Below, one piece after another: positions 32,578 through 40,101 of a stretch of 44,480 nucleotides of DNA. Both the position numbers and the translations under genes were made by a program. The notes beneath the pieces are model-generated. The model saw only the letters and a list, made by a program, of their open reading frames with translations. It did not search any database and was not told the DNA's origin. How positions within the stretch are numbered: the stretch's first letter is position 1; every line of letters starts with the position of its first letter. Source of the stretch: Mogibacterium sp. Lineage in GTDB: Bacteria > Bacillota > Clostridia > Peptostreptococcales > Anaerovoracaceae. Location of the stretch: assembly GCA_016775335.1 (NCBI GenBank), contig JAEUGJ010000004.1, positions 1-44,480 on the forward strand, read 5' to 3'.

Positions 32578-34272
32578 TTAATTTTCCTCAATGAACCGGA
32601 GCAAGCCTTCGGCGCCCTTTACGATGCCACCCCGGTCTTCCGGTGCACAGCCCAGGTGGGTGAACACTTCACCGATGAACACATTGTTTTTCTGCAGGCA
32701 GTCAAATACCTGATCGATGATTTCCTTACACATTTCCTGTTCCTGCATCGGGCCGAACGGATTGGCAAAATACGTGGTGGAAATGCCGGTCTCCTGCGTC
32801 GTTCCCTTGGCCATTCTTTTACCCTCGATGAAAATGCTCTTTGCCTCATCCAGGTCCTCCACCTTCCGCAGACCGATTCCGTCTCCGTAGTTGTTGGCAT
32901 AGGCGAACAGATCCACCGGATGGCTTTCCGTAATTACCGCATACGGCGCTGCCGGCGTGATAACGCGGGCGTTGGCTTTATCCGGGTTGAAGAAAACGGA
33001 ACGGTTCATATCCCGATACGGCGTTGCCGGATCCAGGTCGTCCAGCCGCACGAAAGCCCCGATTTCCGAGCCCTGGGCGTACACCTGTCCGTCGTGAATG
33101 TGGAAAGTGCCCATGTCGTCGAAGACCACCTCGATGTTGGCGATTTTGTCGTCGCCCAGAGATTTCAGTGCTTCGATGGTTTCCGATTTGCCGGCGCCGG
33201 AATCCCCCATCAGGCAGATTCCCTTCTTTTTGCCGTTCTTCAGCGTGATGTTGACGAAGGCGCCGTGAATCGGCAGCCAGCCTCTCTGCATCATCGCCAC
33301 GTTGTGTAGGGTCAGCACGCTCTTCTTCATGTAGCCGAAGTAGGTGATTTTCTCGCTGTAGGAAACACTGCCCACCCACAGGGCGTTGTCCTCGTCGTAA
33401 TAGAATCCGCACTGATCCTTACCGTCCTGATTGCCGAAAATCAGGATGCAGTCCGGCTTCTTAGAAGCTTCCTTCTTGGTCGCCAGCTCAAACAGGTTGG
33501 CGCAAGCCACGCCGCTGGCCATGAAATCCCGGTGGAAGTAAATGAAAATCGTCAGGTCTCCTACTTTTGCCGGGAAGCAGAAGAATTCCTCCCGATTGCC
33601 CGCGAAATTCTCCATCGGATTGGTGTCCAGCTTCTCGTACGGCCACTCCCGCTTGTTGGACTTGGTGTACAGAATCATCGGCGTCCGCAGCATGACGGAA
33701 TCGATGAACATCATTTTACGAAGGGCATCGTAGGTGGAGTCGAACATAAAAGCATCATTTCGATACAGTGCCAGACTGGCGTTGGTGCCCGCCGGCTGCT
33801 GACGATACACTTTGTTCGCTCTTCCCATCAAGGTCTGTTCCAGGCGCCGGAACGTGGACAGCAGCAGCTGGTTGTGCTGGGAATCGCTGGCAACGAACAC
33901 CGTGGACTCCACATCTCTCCGGCGATCTGTGGTGATGGAGTACCGGGCATGGCTCTTCCAGAAATCGTAAATACCTTCCACGAAGGCCAGCGCCGTCTCC
34001 CGATCTTCAATATACGGCATATCCACCTCATCCGCATCGAAAACAATCAGTTCCCGGGCGAATTTGCACAGCGCCTGCACCGCATTCTTCTCGGACATGT
34101 CCCGAACCGCCCAGTCGTACAATCTGTGGTCTCGCTCCCGCAGGTATTCCAGATAATGGGCCACGAAAGCCTTGAATTCCTTGGACTTCAGCAAATCCGA
34201 ACGTGACTCCGGATAAGCCAAATCAAAATTCAGAATTACCATGTCATCGGTCAGATAAATTTTCTCTTTCAT
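32578..34272 (-). CDS. HPr kinase / PEP carboxykinase-like P-loop protein
   Basis: A 564-residue protein. The P-loop GDSGAGKSE (about residues 356-364), followed by an acidic strand VVFDDMG (382-388), is the arrangement of HPr kinase and of PEP carboxykinases. GDSG-GKSE is closest to HPr kinase. Yet the protein is nearly twice as long as HPr kinase, and the 350 residues before the P-loop resemble nothing I recognise. There is no N-terminal HprK domain and no clear PEPCK oxaloacetate site visible by eye. The C-terminal part (DRGGIVKGAEGLLRFIEE) is unfamiliar. The start is set by AGGAG before ATG 34272; an upstream in-frame ATG lacks an SD. A kinase, phosphorylase or carboxykinase role is possible; I do not assign one. 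Confidence 0.75.
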   Translation of the reverse strand: MKEKIYLTDDMVILNFDLAYPESRSDLLKSKEFKAFVAHYLEYLRERDHRLYDWAVRDMSEKNAVQALCKFARELIVFDADEVDMPYIEDRETALAFVEGIYDFWKSHARYSITTDRRRDVESTVFVASDSQHNQLLLSTFRRLEQTLMGRANKVYRQQPAGTNASLALYRNDAFMFDSTYDALRKMMFIDSVMLRTPMILYTKSNKREWPYEKLDTNPMENFAGNREEFFCFPAKVGDLTIFIYFHRDFMASGVACANLFELATKKEASKKPDCILIFGNQDGKDQCGFYYDEDNALWVGSVSYSEKITYFGYMKKSVLTLHNVAMMQRGWLPIHGAFVNITLKNGKKKGICLMGDSGAGKSETIEALKSLGDDKIANIEVVFDDMGTFHIHDGQVYAQGSEIGAFVRLDDLDPATPYRDMNRSVFFNPDKANARVITPAAPYAVITESHPVDLFAYANNYGDGIGLRKVEDLDEAKSIFIEGKRMAKGTTQETGISTTYFANPFGPMQEQEMCKEIIDQVFDCLQKNNVFIGEVFTHLGCAPEDRGGIVKGAEGLLRFIEEN

Positions 34273-34289
34273 TTCCTCTCCTATCGCTA

Positions 34290-34367
34290 AAACCCGCTCA
34301 GCATTTCGCACAACGAAATGTAGCTATGATACAAAACTACGTCGATTGTACCACACCGAGCGGGTTT
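34290..34367 (-). promoter_or_regulatory. Inverted repeat spanning the promoter of the P-loop gene
   Basis: AAACCCGCTC (34290-34299) and GAGCGGGTTT (34358-34367) are perfect inverse copies. Between them lie an extended -10 (TGGTACAAT, TACAAT at 34345-34350, minus strand) and a small hairpin CATTTCG/CGAAATG (34302-34320). One arm falls upstream of the -10 and the other in the leader, as expected for a DNA-looping operator pair rather than an RNA stem. Confidence 0.5.
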
Positions 34368-34524
34368 AGGATAGGCTTTTTTATGACCTTATCCAAATTT
34401 ATTATTTATTTTTATCTTCTATAACAATTCTCTATGCATCGGTCAACCTTTTTTAATACCCTAAAAACAGGTTCGCCGCATCTGAAGTTTCCGGGGAAAA
34501 GTTTCCGAAAAAGCCCGAATAGCG

Positions 34525-34746
34525 TTAAGCGTGCTTCCCGCCCAGGGAAAACAGTCCGATAATCAGGCCAATGACCAGCAGCGGCATCGCCAGGTGGAGC
34601 AGTCCGCCCAGCAGCATCGCCATCAGCACGAAGGGCAGTCCCAGCACCCAGAACACTGCTTTCATCAAGCCCCAGGTCGCCCGAAGCGCCAACGCGATCA
34701 TTTCGAACACCAGAAATATTACTCCGATTGTAAACAGCGTAATCAT
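34525..34746 (-). CDS. Small two- to three-helix membrane protein
   Basis: A 73-residue hydrophobic protein of no family I recognise. One membrane helix covers about residues 2-24; a second hydrophobic stretch of about 38 residues (32-69), broken by Pro and Gly, could cross once or twice. It ends in GGKHA. It begins 3 bases after the SPFH gene stop, so the two are co-transcribed and probably translationally coupled. That points to a membrane partner of the SPFH protein, much as NfeD-type proteins accompany other SPFH proteins. It is not a recognisable NfeD. Confidence 0.75.
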   Translation of the reverse strand: MITLFTIGVIFLVFEMIALALRATWGLMKAVFWVLGLPFVLMAMLLGGLLHLAMPLLVIGLIIGLFSLGGKHA

Positions 34747-34749
34747 CTT

Positions 34750-35772
34750 TTACTCCCTATTCTCCAAGCTCTTCTGCATTTGGAAATTGCTTTCCGCCGC
34801 CTGCTTGGTCTGCTCGCTGGATTCTTCCCGCAGGCATGGGTCGTCCAGCTTCTCCTCCGCCTTTGGCTGATACGGCTTAATCGGGGTTTTGTCCCCAATG
34901 CCCAGTGCCTCTCCAGCCACGCCCAGAGATGCCACGGAATCCATGATATCCGTCGGCATGTAGATCTTGGTGGCCTGGCCGTCGGAAATCTCCTTCAGCG
35001 CCTCAATTCCTTTTAGCTTCAATACGTTTCCGTTCGGGCTGGCCTCATTCAGCATCTTGAGACCTTCCGCCTCTGCCTGGTACACCAGCTCGATGGATCT
35101 CGCCCGGCCTTCCGCCAGAGCAATCTGCGCTTCCTTCTCCGCTTCCGCTGCCAGAATCTTCGCCTTCTTGTCACCTTCCGCACGGGATACCACGGATTCC
35201 TGGTGCGCCTGGGCTTCCAGCACCGTCTGTCTTCTTTCCCGCTCCGCTCTCATCTGAGTGGTCATGACGTCTTCGATTTCCTTCGGCGGCGTGATGTTCT
35301 TCAGCTCCACGCGGGTCACCTTCAAGCCCCACGCATCCGTCGCTTCGTCCAGAATGGTCTGAAGTCTTCCGTTGATTTCATCTCTGGAAGTCAGGGTCTG
35401 GTCCAGCTCCATATCGCCGATGATGTTTCGCAAGGTGGTGGCAGACAGGTTCTGCAGACCGAAAATCGGATCCTCCACGCCGTAGGTGTACAGCTTCGGA
35501 TCGAATACCTTGGCGAAAACCACGGAATCGATGCGCATGGTAACGTTATCCTTTGTGATTACCGGCTGCGGCGGAAAATCCAGCACCTGCTCCTTCAGGC
35601 TGATTTTCTTTACAATCCGGTCCAGAATCGGAATCTTAACGTGAATTCCGGCCTCCCAAGATGCCTGGTATTTACCCAGACGCTCGATGACATACACGGC
35701 CTGCTGCGGCACGATTCGCACGTTCGGCAGTACCAGCACTAAAATAATCACAACTAAAGCAATAATCATCAT
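34750..35772 (-). CDS. SPFH/band 7 (paraslipin-type) protein
   Basis: A 340-residue membrane-anchored protein with one N-terminal hydrophobic segment (residues 2-16). The SPFH domain follows (VPQQAVYVIERLGKYQ to about 200, including RNIIGDMELDQTLTSRDEIN and WGLKVTRVELKNI). An Ala/Glu coiled coil (about 185-245) and a tail of about 90 residues come next. Such proteins form large ring-like assemblies in the membrane and help organise or protect membrane proteins. GGGAGG precedes ATG. The 5' leader is a manganese-type riboswitch with its own promoter, so expression should rise with Mn2+. The next gene is a 73-residue membrane protein. Confidence 0.9.
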   Translation of the reverse strand: MMIIALVVIILVLVLPNVRIVPQQAVYVIERLGKYQASWEAGIHVKIPILDRIVKKISLKEQVLDFPPQPVITKDNVTMRIDSVVFAKVFDPKLYTYGVEDPIFGLQNLSATTLRNIIGDMELDQTLTSRDEINGRLQTILDEATDAWGLKVTRVELKNITPPKEIEDVMTTQMRAERERRQTVLEAQAHQESVVSRAEGDKKAKILAAEAEKEAQIALAEGRARSIELVYQAEAEGLKMLNEASPNGNVLKLKGIEALKEISDGQATKIYMPTDIMDSVASLGVAGEALGIGDKTPIKPYQPKAEEKLDDPCLREESSEQTKQAAESNFQMQKSLENRE

Positions 35773-35828
35773 TTTTTCCTCCCTATATCAACATGAGAAA
35801 TGCTTCCAATGAATCTCCCTGAATAATC

Positions 35829-35975
35829 AAAAAAGACCCATAACGACAGCGCATCTGTCGCCATGAGTCTTGCAATTTAAAACAAGCCGGGTCCTTTCTC
35901 TAGAAAGCCGAGGTGACGACTTGCTGCGCCGAAGCGCCTGCTACTCCCTCACGGAGTTGGTTCGATTCATTTGTG
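35829..35975 (-). promoter_or_regulatory. yybP-ykoY (Mn2+) riboswitch with terminator
   Basis: Read on the minus strand, the leader shows GAGGGAGTAGC (35940-35950), a GC hairpin, the loop GTCGTCA (35914-35920) and GCAAGAC (35867-35873): the conserved order of the yybP-ykoY aptamer. The closing stem P1 is CCGTGAG (35948-35954) with CTCATGG (35861-35867), one G-U pair. The same CTCATGG is also the start of a strong terminator: AGACTCATGGCGACAG pairs with CTGTCGTTATGGGTCT and is followed by six T (35829-35870). P1 and the terminator are therefore mutually exclusive, the logic of a metal-induced ON switch. The SPFH gene begins about 56 bases further on. Confidence 0.85.
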
Positions 35976-35980
35976 ACGCA

Positions 35981-36009
35981 ATAGTACCACACTCCATAGC
36001 CGGTGTCAA
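35981..36009 (-). promoter_or_regulatory. Promoter of the riboswitch-SPFH unit
   Basis: A perfect TTGACA (36004-36009), 17-base spacer, and TACTAT (35981-35986) with an extended TGG just before it, on the minus strand. It lies in the 15 bp after the cbiL stop. Confidence 0.85.
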
Positions 36010-36024
36010 CTATTGTTTTGTGAA

Positions 36025-36708
36025 TTATTTTTTGCCGATTAGCAGGGTAAAATACCCGGAATTTTCCGGGATTTCTTCCATTTTTTCATACACCCTTTCC
36101 CCCGGCATCCCGCAGTTTTCCACGCCCTGTACGGACAGGCCCGCCGCGGCGGATTCTTTTTTTACCCGTGCCAGATGCTTTCCGGACTTCATGAGCACGT
36201 AGGTGCCCGGCTCCCTTAGATTCACCGACGCCTCGTCCCAGGCGGGAATCACCCGCAGCGTCTCCCGGTCCTCCGTCAGCGGCACGTTCAGGCGCGCGGC
36301 GGCGGCGCAGAAGGAAGGAATCCCGTTCACAAGCTCCGTCCGGTGCCCCATGTCCTGCAGCAGCGTCTGAAGGTAGGTGAACGTGCTGTAAATCGTGGAA
36401 TCCCCCAAAGTCAGGAACACCACGTTCCGCCCCCGGTCCAGATGGGCCGCGATGGTCTCCGCCGCTTTTTGGCGGGCATCGGCCAAGGCCTCCGGGTCGC
36501 GAGTCATGGGGAGGTCCAGCCCCAAAAGGATTTTGGACGGGAGCTCCGGAACCGCCTGCACCACGATTCGGTACGCCGCCGTCTCTTCCGGCACCGCCCC
36601 CGGCAATGCGATAATGTCGTTTTCCCGAATGATTCGCACCGCCTTTAACGTCATCAATTCCGGGTCCCCCGGACCCACGCCCACGCCGTACGCGATTCCT
36701 TTTTCCAT
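36025..36708 (-). CDS. cbiL: Precorrin-2/cobalt-factor-2 C20-methyltransferase
   Basis: A 227-residue SAM-dependent methylase of the tetrapyrrole family that adds the C20 methyl during corrin ring synthesis. The N-terminal GVGVGPGDPELMTLKAVRII is the family signature, and FLTLGDSTIYSTFTYL the second conserved motif. NGIPSFCAAAARLNVPL is typical of CbiL/CobI. Length is normal. It stands alone from other cobalamin genes, 14 bp behind argB, so it appears to be the last gene of an arginine operon. This is an uncommon location. No terminator is evident after it before the riboswitch promoter. Confidence 0.93.
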   Translation of the reverse strand: MEKGIAYGVGVGPGDPELMTLKAVRIIRENDIIALPGAVPEETAAYRIVVQAVPELPSKILLGLDLPMTRDPEALADARQKAAETIAAHLDRGRNVVFLTLGDSTIYSTFTYLQTLLQDMGHRTELVNGIPSFCAAAARLNVPLTEDRETLRVIPAWDEASVNLREPGTYVLMKSGKHLARVKKESAAAGLSVQGVENCGMPGERVYEKMEEIPENSGYFTLLIGKK

Positions 36709-36722
36709 AAAAACATCCTTTT

Positions 36723-37613
36723 CTATCGGTTGTAGTATCTCGTTTCTTCCGGATTCATGATTGCCGTGCCGCAGCCTCGGTCGGTGAAAATCTCCAGCAG
36801 CAGGCAGTGCGGAATCCGGCCGTCCAAAATGTGCACCCGGTTGACGCCGCCCTCGATGGCTTTGAGGCAGTTCTGCACCTTCGGAATCATGCCGCCGGTG
36901 ATGATCCCCTCTTCAATCATCTCTTTGGCCTCATCGGTGTACAGCTCCGATACAAAAGAATCCTCGTCGTTGATGTCCTCGTACACCCCGGAGGTATCCG
37001 TGAGGAACGCCAGCTTGTCCGCTTTGAGGGCTTCCGCGATGGCCTCTGCCGCATAGTCCCCGTTGATGTTGAAGCTCTGTCCGTCTTCGCCGATGCCGAT
37101 GGGATAGATAATCGGGAGAAAATCATCGTCCAGCAGGTCGTAAATGATTTTCGTGTCCACGTGTTTCACGGTGCCCACGTATCCGATATCCTTGCCGTCG
37201 GGCTTTGCCTGTTCCGCCGCCATCAGGCGGCCGTCCTTGCCGCTGATGCCCACCGCCCGGACGCCTAGATTCTGGGCCAAAGTCACCAAATCGCTGTTCA
37301 CCTTTCCCAAAACCATTTCCGCAATTTCTAAGGTGTCCGCATCGGTCACTCGGAGACCGTTGTAAAACTTCGGTTCCACGCCGGCTTTTTTCATCCAACG
37401 GCTGATTTCTTTTCCGCCGCCGTGCACCACTACCGGTTTGAAGCCGCACAGTTTCAGGAGAACCACGTCCTCAATCACGTGGTTCATCAGGGACTCATCC
37501 AGCATGGCGCTGCCGCCGTATTTCACCACGATGATTTTGCGGTTGAAACGCTGTATGTACGGAAGTGCCTCTACCAGCACTTCCGCTTTCTGTAAATATT
37601 TGTTCAGATCCAT
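36723..37613 (-). CDS. argB: Acetylglutamate kinase
   Basis: A 296-residue amino acid kinase catalysing the second step of arginine synthesis, ATP-dependent phosphorylation of N-acetylglutamate. Motifs: KIIVVKYGGSAM (ATP site), VVVHGGGKEIS, NGLRVTDADTLEIAEMV, and GGMIPKVQNCLKAIEGGV. The N-terminal helix (residues 1-25) before the kinase core is the kind that mediates hexamer formation and arginine feedback in other bacteria. It lies 15 bp after argJ. Confidence 0.97.
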   Translation of the reverse strand: MDLNKYLQKAEVLVEALPYIQRFNRKIIVVKYGGSAMLDESLMNHVIEDVVLLKLCGFKPVVVHGGGKEISRWMKKAGVEPKFYNGLRVTDADTLEIAEMVLGKVNSDLVTLAQNLGVRAVGISGKDGRLMAAEQAKPDGKDIGYVGTVKHVDTKIIYDLLDDDFLPIIYPIGIGEDGQSFNINGDYAAEAIAEALKADKLAFLTDTSGVYEDINDEDSFVSELYTDEAKEMIEEGIITGGMIPKVQNCLKAIEGGVNRVHILDGRIPHCLLLEIFTDRGCGTAIMNPEETRYYNR

Positions 37614-37628
37614 CCTTGCACCTTTCTA

Positions 37629-38936
37629 TTATGAACGATAGGAACCGTTGATTTCAACATATTTGTAAGTTAAGTCGCAGCCCCAGGCATAAGCTTCCTC
37701 TTCGCCGTCGTGAAGATTGATTTCCACGGTCACCTTCTTTTCCGACATGACTTTCGTGGCAAAATCATCGTCGAAGGGCACGGAAGCGGAACCCTTGCAC
37801 ACTTCCACCGTTCCCGCTGCGGAGCATACGCTGACATCGATGTTGGATGCGTCAAAATCGCAATCCGCATACCCGATGGCGCAGAGAATTCTTCCCCAGT
37901 TGGCGTCGGATGCGAACACCGCCGCTTTGAACAGAGAGGAGCAGATGACGCTCTTGGCAACCTTTCTCGCACCGTCCTTGTCCGGCGCGCCACTCACGTG
38001 GGCTTCCAGCAGCTTCTCGCAACCTTCGCCGTCGCCGGCGATTTTCTGGGACAGGTCCACCGCTACGATGTGCAGCGCATCGCAGAATTTTTTGTAATCT
38101 TCTCCCGGTTCGGTGATTTCTTCGTTGCCGGCCAGGCCGTTGGCGATGACCACCACGGTGTCGTTGGTGGACGTGTCTCCGTCTACGCTGACCTGGTTGT
38201 AACTGTCCAAAATCTCATCGGACAGCGCTTTCTGAACCAGCTCTTTGGAAATCTTAACGTCTGTTCCGATAAAACTCAGCATGGTTCCCATGTTCACGTG
38301 AATCATTCCGCTGCCCTTGGCGATGCCGCCGATGGTGCATGTTTTGCCGTTCAGCTCAAAGGTGACGGCGCATTCTTTAATGTAGGTGTCGGTGGTGCGG
38401 ATGGCATCGGCGGCTTTGGCCGAGCCCTCCGGACTGAGCTTCTTTGCCAGTTCCGGGATGGTATTCTCGAAGGGTGCGATTTCCAGCGGTACCCCGATGA
38501 CCCCGGTGGCCGCCGGAAGAACGTCCGCTGCTTTTATGCCCAGAACATCCGCCACCAGTTCGGTTTCTTTCTGAGCGATTTCCACGCCATTCGGTGTACA
38601 GGTGTTGGCATTTCCGCTGTTGCAGATAATCTCCTGGGCCACGCCGTCCTGCAGGTGATCCTTCGTCACGGCGATGTGGGCCGCCTTCACCTTGTTCTTG
38701 GTATACACAGCGGCGGCATTTCCCGGCACTTCACTGTACACCAGCGCCAGGTCCCCCTTCTCCGCATTTTTTCCGATTCCGGCGTAGGCCCCCGCCGCCT
38801 TAAATCCTTTCGCCGCCGTAACGCCGCCTTCGATAACCTTGATTCCGTTCATTTCACCGGCTGCGCCCGTTCCGTTGGCTCCGGCAGCATTGTTCGCGCC
38901 GGTAGTTCCATTCATTTCAATAGTATCCTTACTCAT
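37629..38936 (-). CDS. argJ: Glutamate N-acetyltransferase / ornithine acetyltransferase ArgJ
   Basis: A 435-residue enzyme that recycles the acetyl group from N-acetylornithine to glutamate and self-cleaves into two subunits. The oxyanion motif PAATGVIGVPL (about 141-151) and the cleavage site KGSGMIHVNMGTML with nucleophile Thr218 are intact; most homologs have MATML. The first 30 residues (Met-Asn-Gly and Ala-rich, low complexity) are an extra extension before the usual start at GIKVIEGGVTAAKGF. The ATG is well supported by AAGGAGG 8 bases upstream, so the extension is probably real. It is first in argJ-argB-cbiL. Confidence 0.96.
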   Translation of the reverse strand: MSKDTIEMNGTTGANNAAGANGTGAAGEMNGIKVIEGGVTAAKGFKAAGAYAGIGKNAEKGDLALVYSEVPGNAAAVYTKNKVKAAHIAVTKDHLQDGVAQEIICNSGNANTCTPNGVEIAQKETELVADVLGIKAADVLPAATGVIGVPLEIAPFENTIPELAKKLSPEGSAKAADAIRTTDTYIKECAVTFELNGKTCTIGGIAKGSGMIHVNMGTMLSFIGTDVKISKELVQKALSDEILDSYNQVSVDGDTSTNDTVVVIANGLAGNEEITEPGEDYKKFCDALHIVAVDLSQKIAGDGEGCEKLLEAHVSGAPDKDGARKVAKSVICSSLFKAAVFASDANWGRILCAIGYADCDFDASNIDVSVCSAAGTVEVCKGSASVPFDDDFATKVMSEKKVTVEINLHDGEEEAYAWGCDLTYKYVEINGSYRS

Positions 38937-39100
38937 TTTCAGTCCTCCTTAAATCTCAAAATACCCATTTCCCTAAGCCGCACCGCGATTGACCGCGAGC
39001 GGTTGTGCTCTGTGTTTGTAATCCCTCCGGGATTCCCTGCCCCTAAAAACAAATACCGACCGGACACGCCCGCATGGGCGCTTCCGCACGGTGATAATGT

Positions 39101-39140
39101 GGATTCGCAGCAATTTCCGAACAGGAATTGCTGCGAATCC
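39101..39140 (-). promoter_or_regulatory. Perfect hairpin in the argJ leader
   Basis: 15-bp perfect arms (GGATTCGCAGCAATT and its inverse) around a 10-base loop, about 40 bases into the predicted argJ transcript. There is no U tract after it, so it is not a terminator by itself. The 38937-39184 leader also holds smaller GC hairpins; I see no T-box motif. Confidence 0.55.
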
Positions 39141-39184
39141 ATTCTTTCTAGGTGTTTTTAATGGCGTTTTAACGGTGTTGGTAT

Positions 39185-39213
39185 GATAATACATTATTGT
39201 GTATAAAAATGCA
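39185..39213 (-). promoter_or_regulatory. argJ promoter with ARG-box-like operator
   Basis: TTGCAT (39208-39213) and TATTAT (39185-39190) on the minus strand, 17-base spacer. A TGCATTTTTATACA palindrome-like site (39199-39212) matches 12 of 14 positions of the ArgR/AhrC box TGAATTTTTATTCA and covers the -35 region, suggesting arginine repression. Confidence 0.6.
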
Positions 39214-39249
39214 ATTTTTTTCTTGTACATATTCCTGAGCAAGACCAGG

Positions 39250-39600
39250 CGGGTGCCCGCCCGGGCCGGCTTTTCGCATTTTTCAGGCCCGGGGTTCGCG
39301 CACGAAAACCGAATTCATTGGCTTTGCGGGAAACCGAGCGCGAACCGTTCCTGCGCCCGGGCCGCCTTTTCCAAAATTTCAGGCCCGGGGTTCGCGCACG
39401 AAAACCGAATTCATTGGCTTTGCGGGAAACCGAGCGCGAACCGTTCCTGCGCCCGGGCCGCCTTTTCCAAAATTTCAGGCCCGGGGTTCGCGCACGAAAA
39501 CCGAATTCATTGACTTTGCGGGCAGGCGTGCGCAAACTCCGCCTGCGCCCGGGCCGCCTTTTCCATACTTTCAGGCCCGGGGTTCGCGCACGAAAACCGA
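39250..39600. repeat. 96-bp tandem repeat array
   Basis: CAGGCCCGGGG recurs at 39284, 39380, 39476 and 39572, exactly 96 bp apart; the central two units are almost identical. In each unit CCCGGGCC and GGCCCGGG, and further out GCGCGAAC and GTTCGCGC, form a long bulged stem. Because 96 is a multiple of 3, the minus strand has an open frame of 32-residue repeats, but that frame runs against the real gene at 39692 and has no SD, so I treat the region as non-coding. Confidence 0.85.
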
Positions 39601-39628
39601 AAAAACATCCTCCACTCCCAAAATGTGA

Positions 39629-39647
39629 TATAATTGCACCGGTGCAA
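39629..39647 (+). promoter_or_regulatory. -10 box and palindromic operator for the zinc-ribbon gene
   Basis: TATAAT (39629-39634) runs directly into the perfect 14-bp palindrome TTGCACCGGTGCAA (39634-39647), which would cover the transcription start. The position is that of a repressor operator. No good -35 is seen. Confidence 0.55.
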
Positions 39648-39691
39648 ATCAAAAAATTCAGGAACCACAAGAGATTCAGGAGGACATATAC

Positions 39692-39976
39692 ATGGCAGAC
39701 GGCAGATGGAACATGACGGAAAAAGAATTGAACAACACGGCCACCGGCTTCCGGGGGCGGGATCACGAGAAGCTTCCGAATTACAAGAAGCACCGCAAGG
39801 TGGATAACCGCGGCGGGAATGCGCCGAGAGTCTGCGCATTCTGCGGATCCGAGAATTTGGAAGAAGGCTTTGGCGGCTACGCGCCGGGATTTCAGTACAA
39901 GGGGGCGTTCTGCAACGATTGCGGCGGATCCACGGATTTTGTTTTTCAGGATGACGAGCACCGCTTCTTCAAGTAA
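39692..39976 (+). CDS. Small zinc-ribbon protein
   Basis: A 94-residue hydrophilic protein of no recognised family. CAFCGSENLEEGF and, 20 residues later, CNDCGGSTDFVF form a four-cysteine zinc ribbon at about residues 48-77. The N-terminal half is basic. AGGAGG stands 8 bases before the ATG. It is one of the few plus-strand genes, monocistronic, with a palindrome over its promoter and a shared terminator with sepF. Confidence 0.8.
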   Translation: MADGRWNMTEKELNNTATGFRGRDHEKLPNYKKHRKVDNRGGNAPRVCAFCGSENLEEGFGGYAPGFQYKGAFCNDCGGSTDFVFQDDEHRFFK

Positions 39977-40032
39977 TATCTTCAAGTAATATATGATAAT
40001 CCAAGTATTGAAGGATAATCAAAATCAAAAGG

Positions 40033-40080
40033 AAAGCCGCAAGGGCTGTCCGGAAATCCGGGCGGCCTTTGCGGCTTTTT
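40033..40080. terminator. Bidirectional terminator between the zinc-ribbon gene and sepF
   Basis: AAAGCCGCAAGGGC pairs imperfectly with GCGGCCTTTGCGGCTTT, with an inner TCCGGAAATCCGGG hairpin. T5 follows on the plus strand, and an A/T-rich CCTTTTGATTTT on the minus strand. It serves the converging genes. Confidence 0.85.
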
Positions 40081-40101
40081 CATTCTTCGCTATCTTTCGT
40101 T

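Noticed and set aside
36010..36024. Terminator after cbiL
   Set aside because: T-rich, but no stem could be found before the riboswitch promoter.
38937..39184. T-box or known riboswitch in the argJ leader
   Set aside because: Hairpins are present, but none of the conserved T-box or riboswitch motifs could be found; only the ARG-box-like site is kept.
39194..39985. Minus-strand 263-codon open frame with 32-residue repeats
   Set aside because: It is open because the DNA repeat length is a multiple of 3. It lies antisense to the well-supported zinc-ribbon gene and has no SD. Kept as a DNA repeat only.
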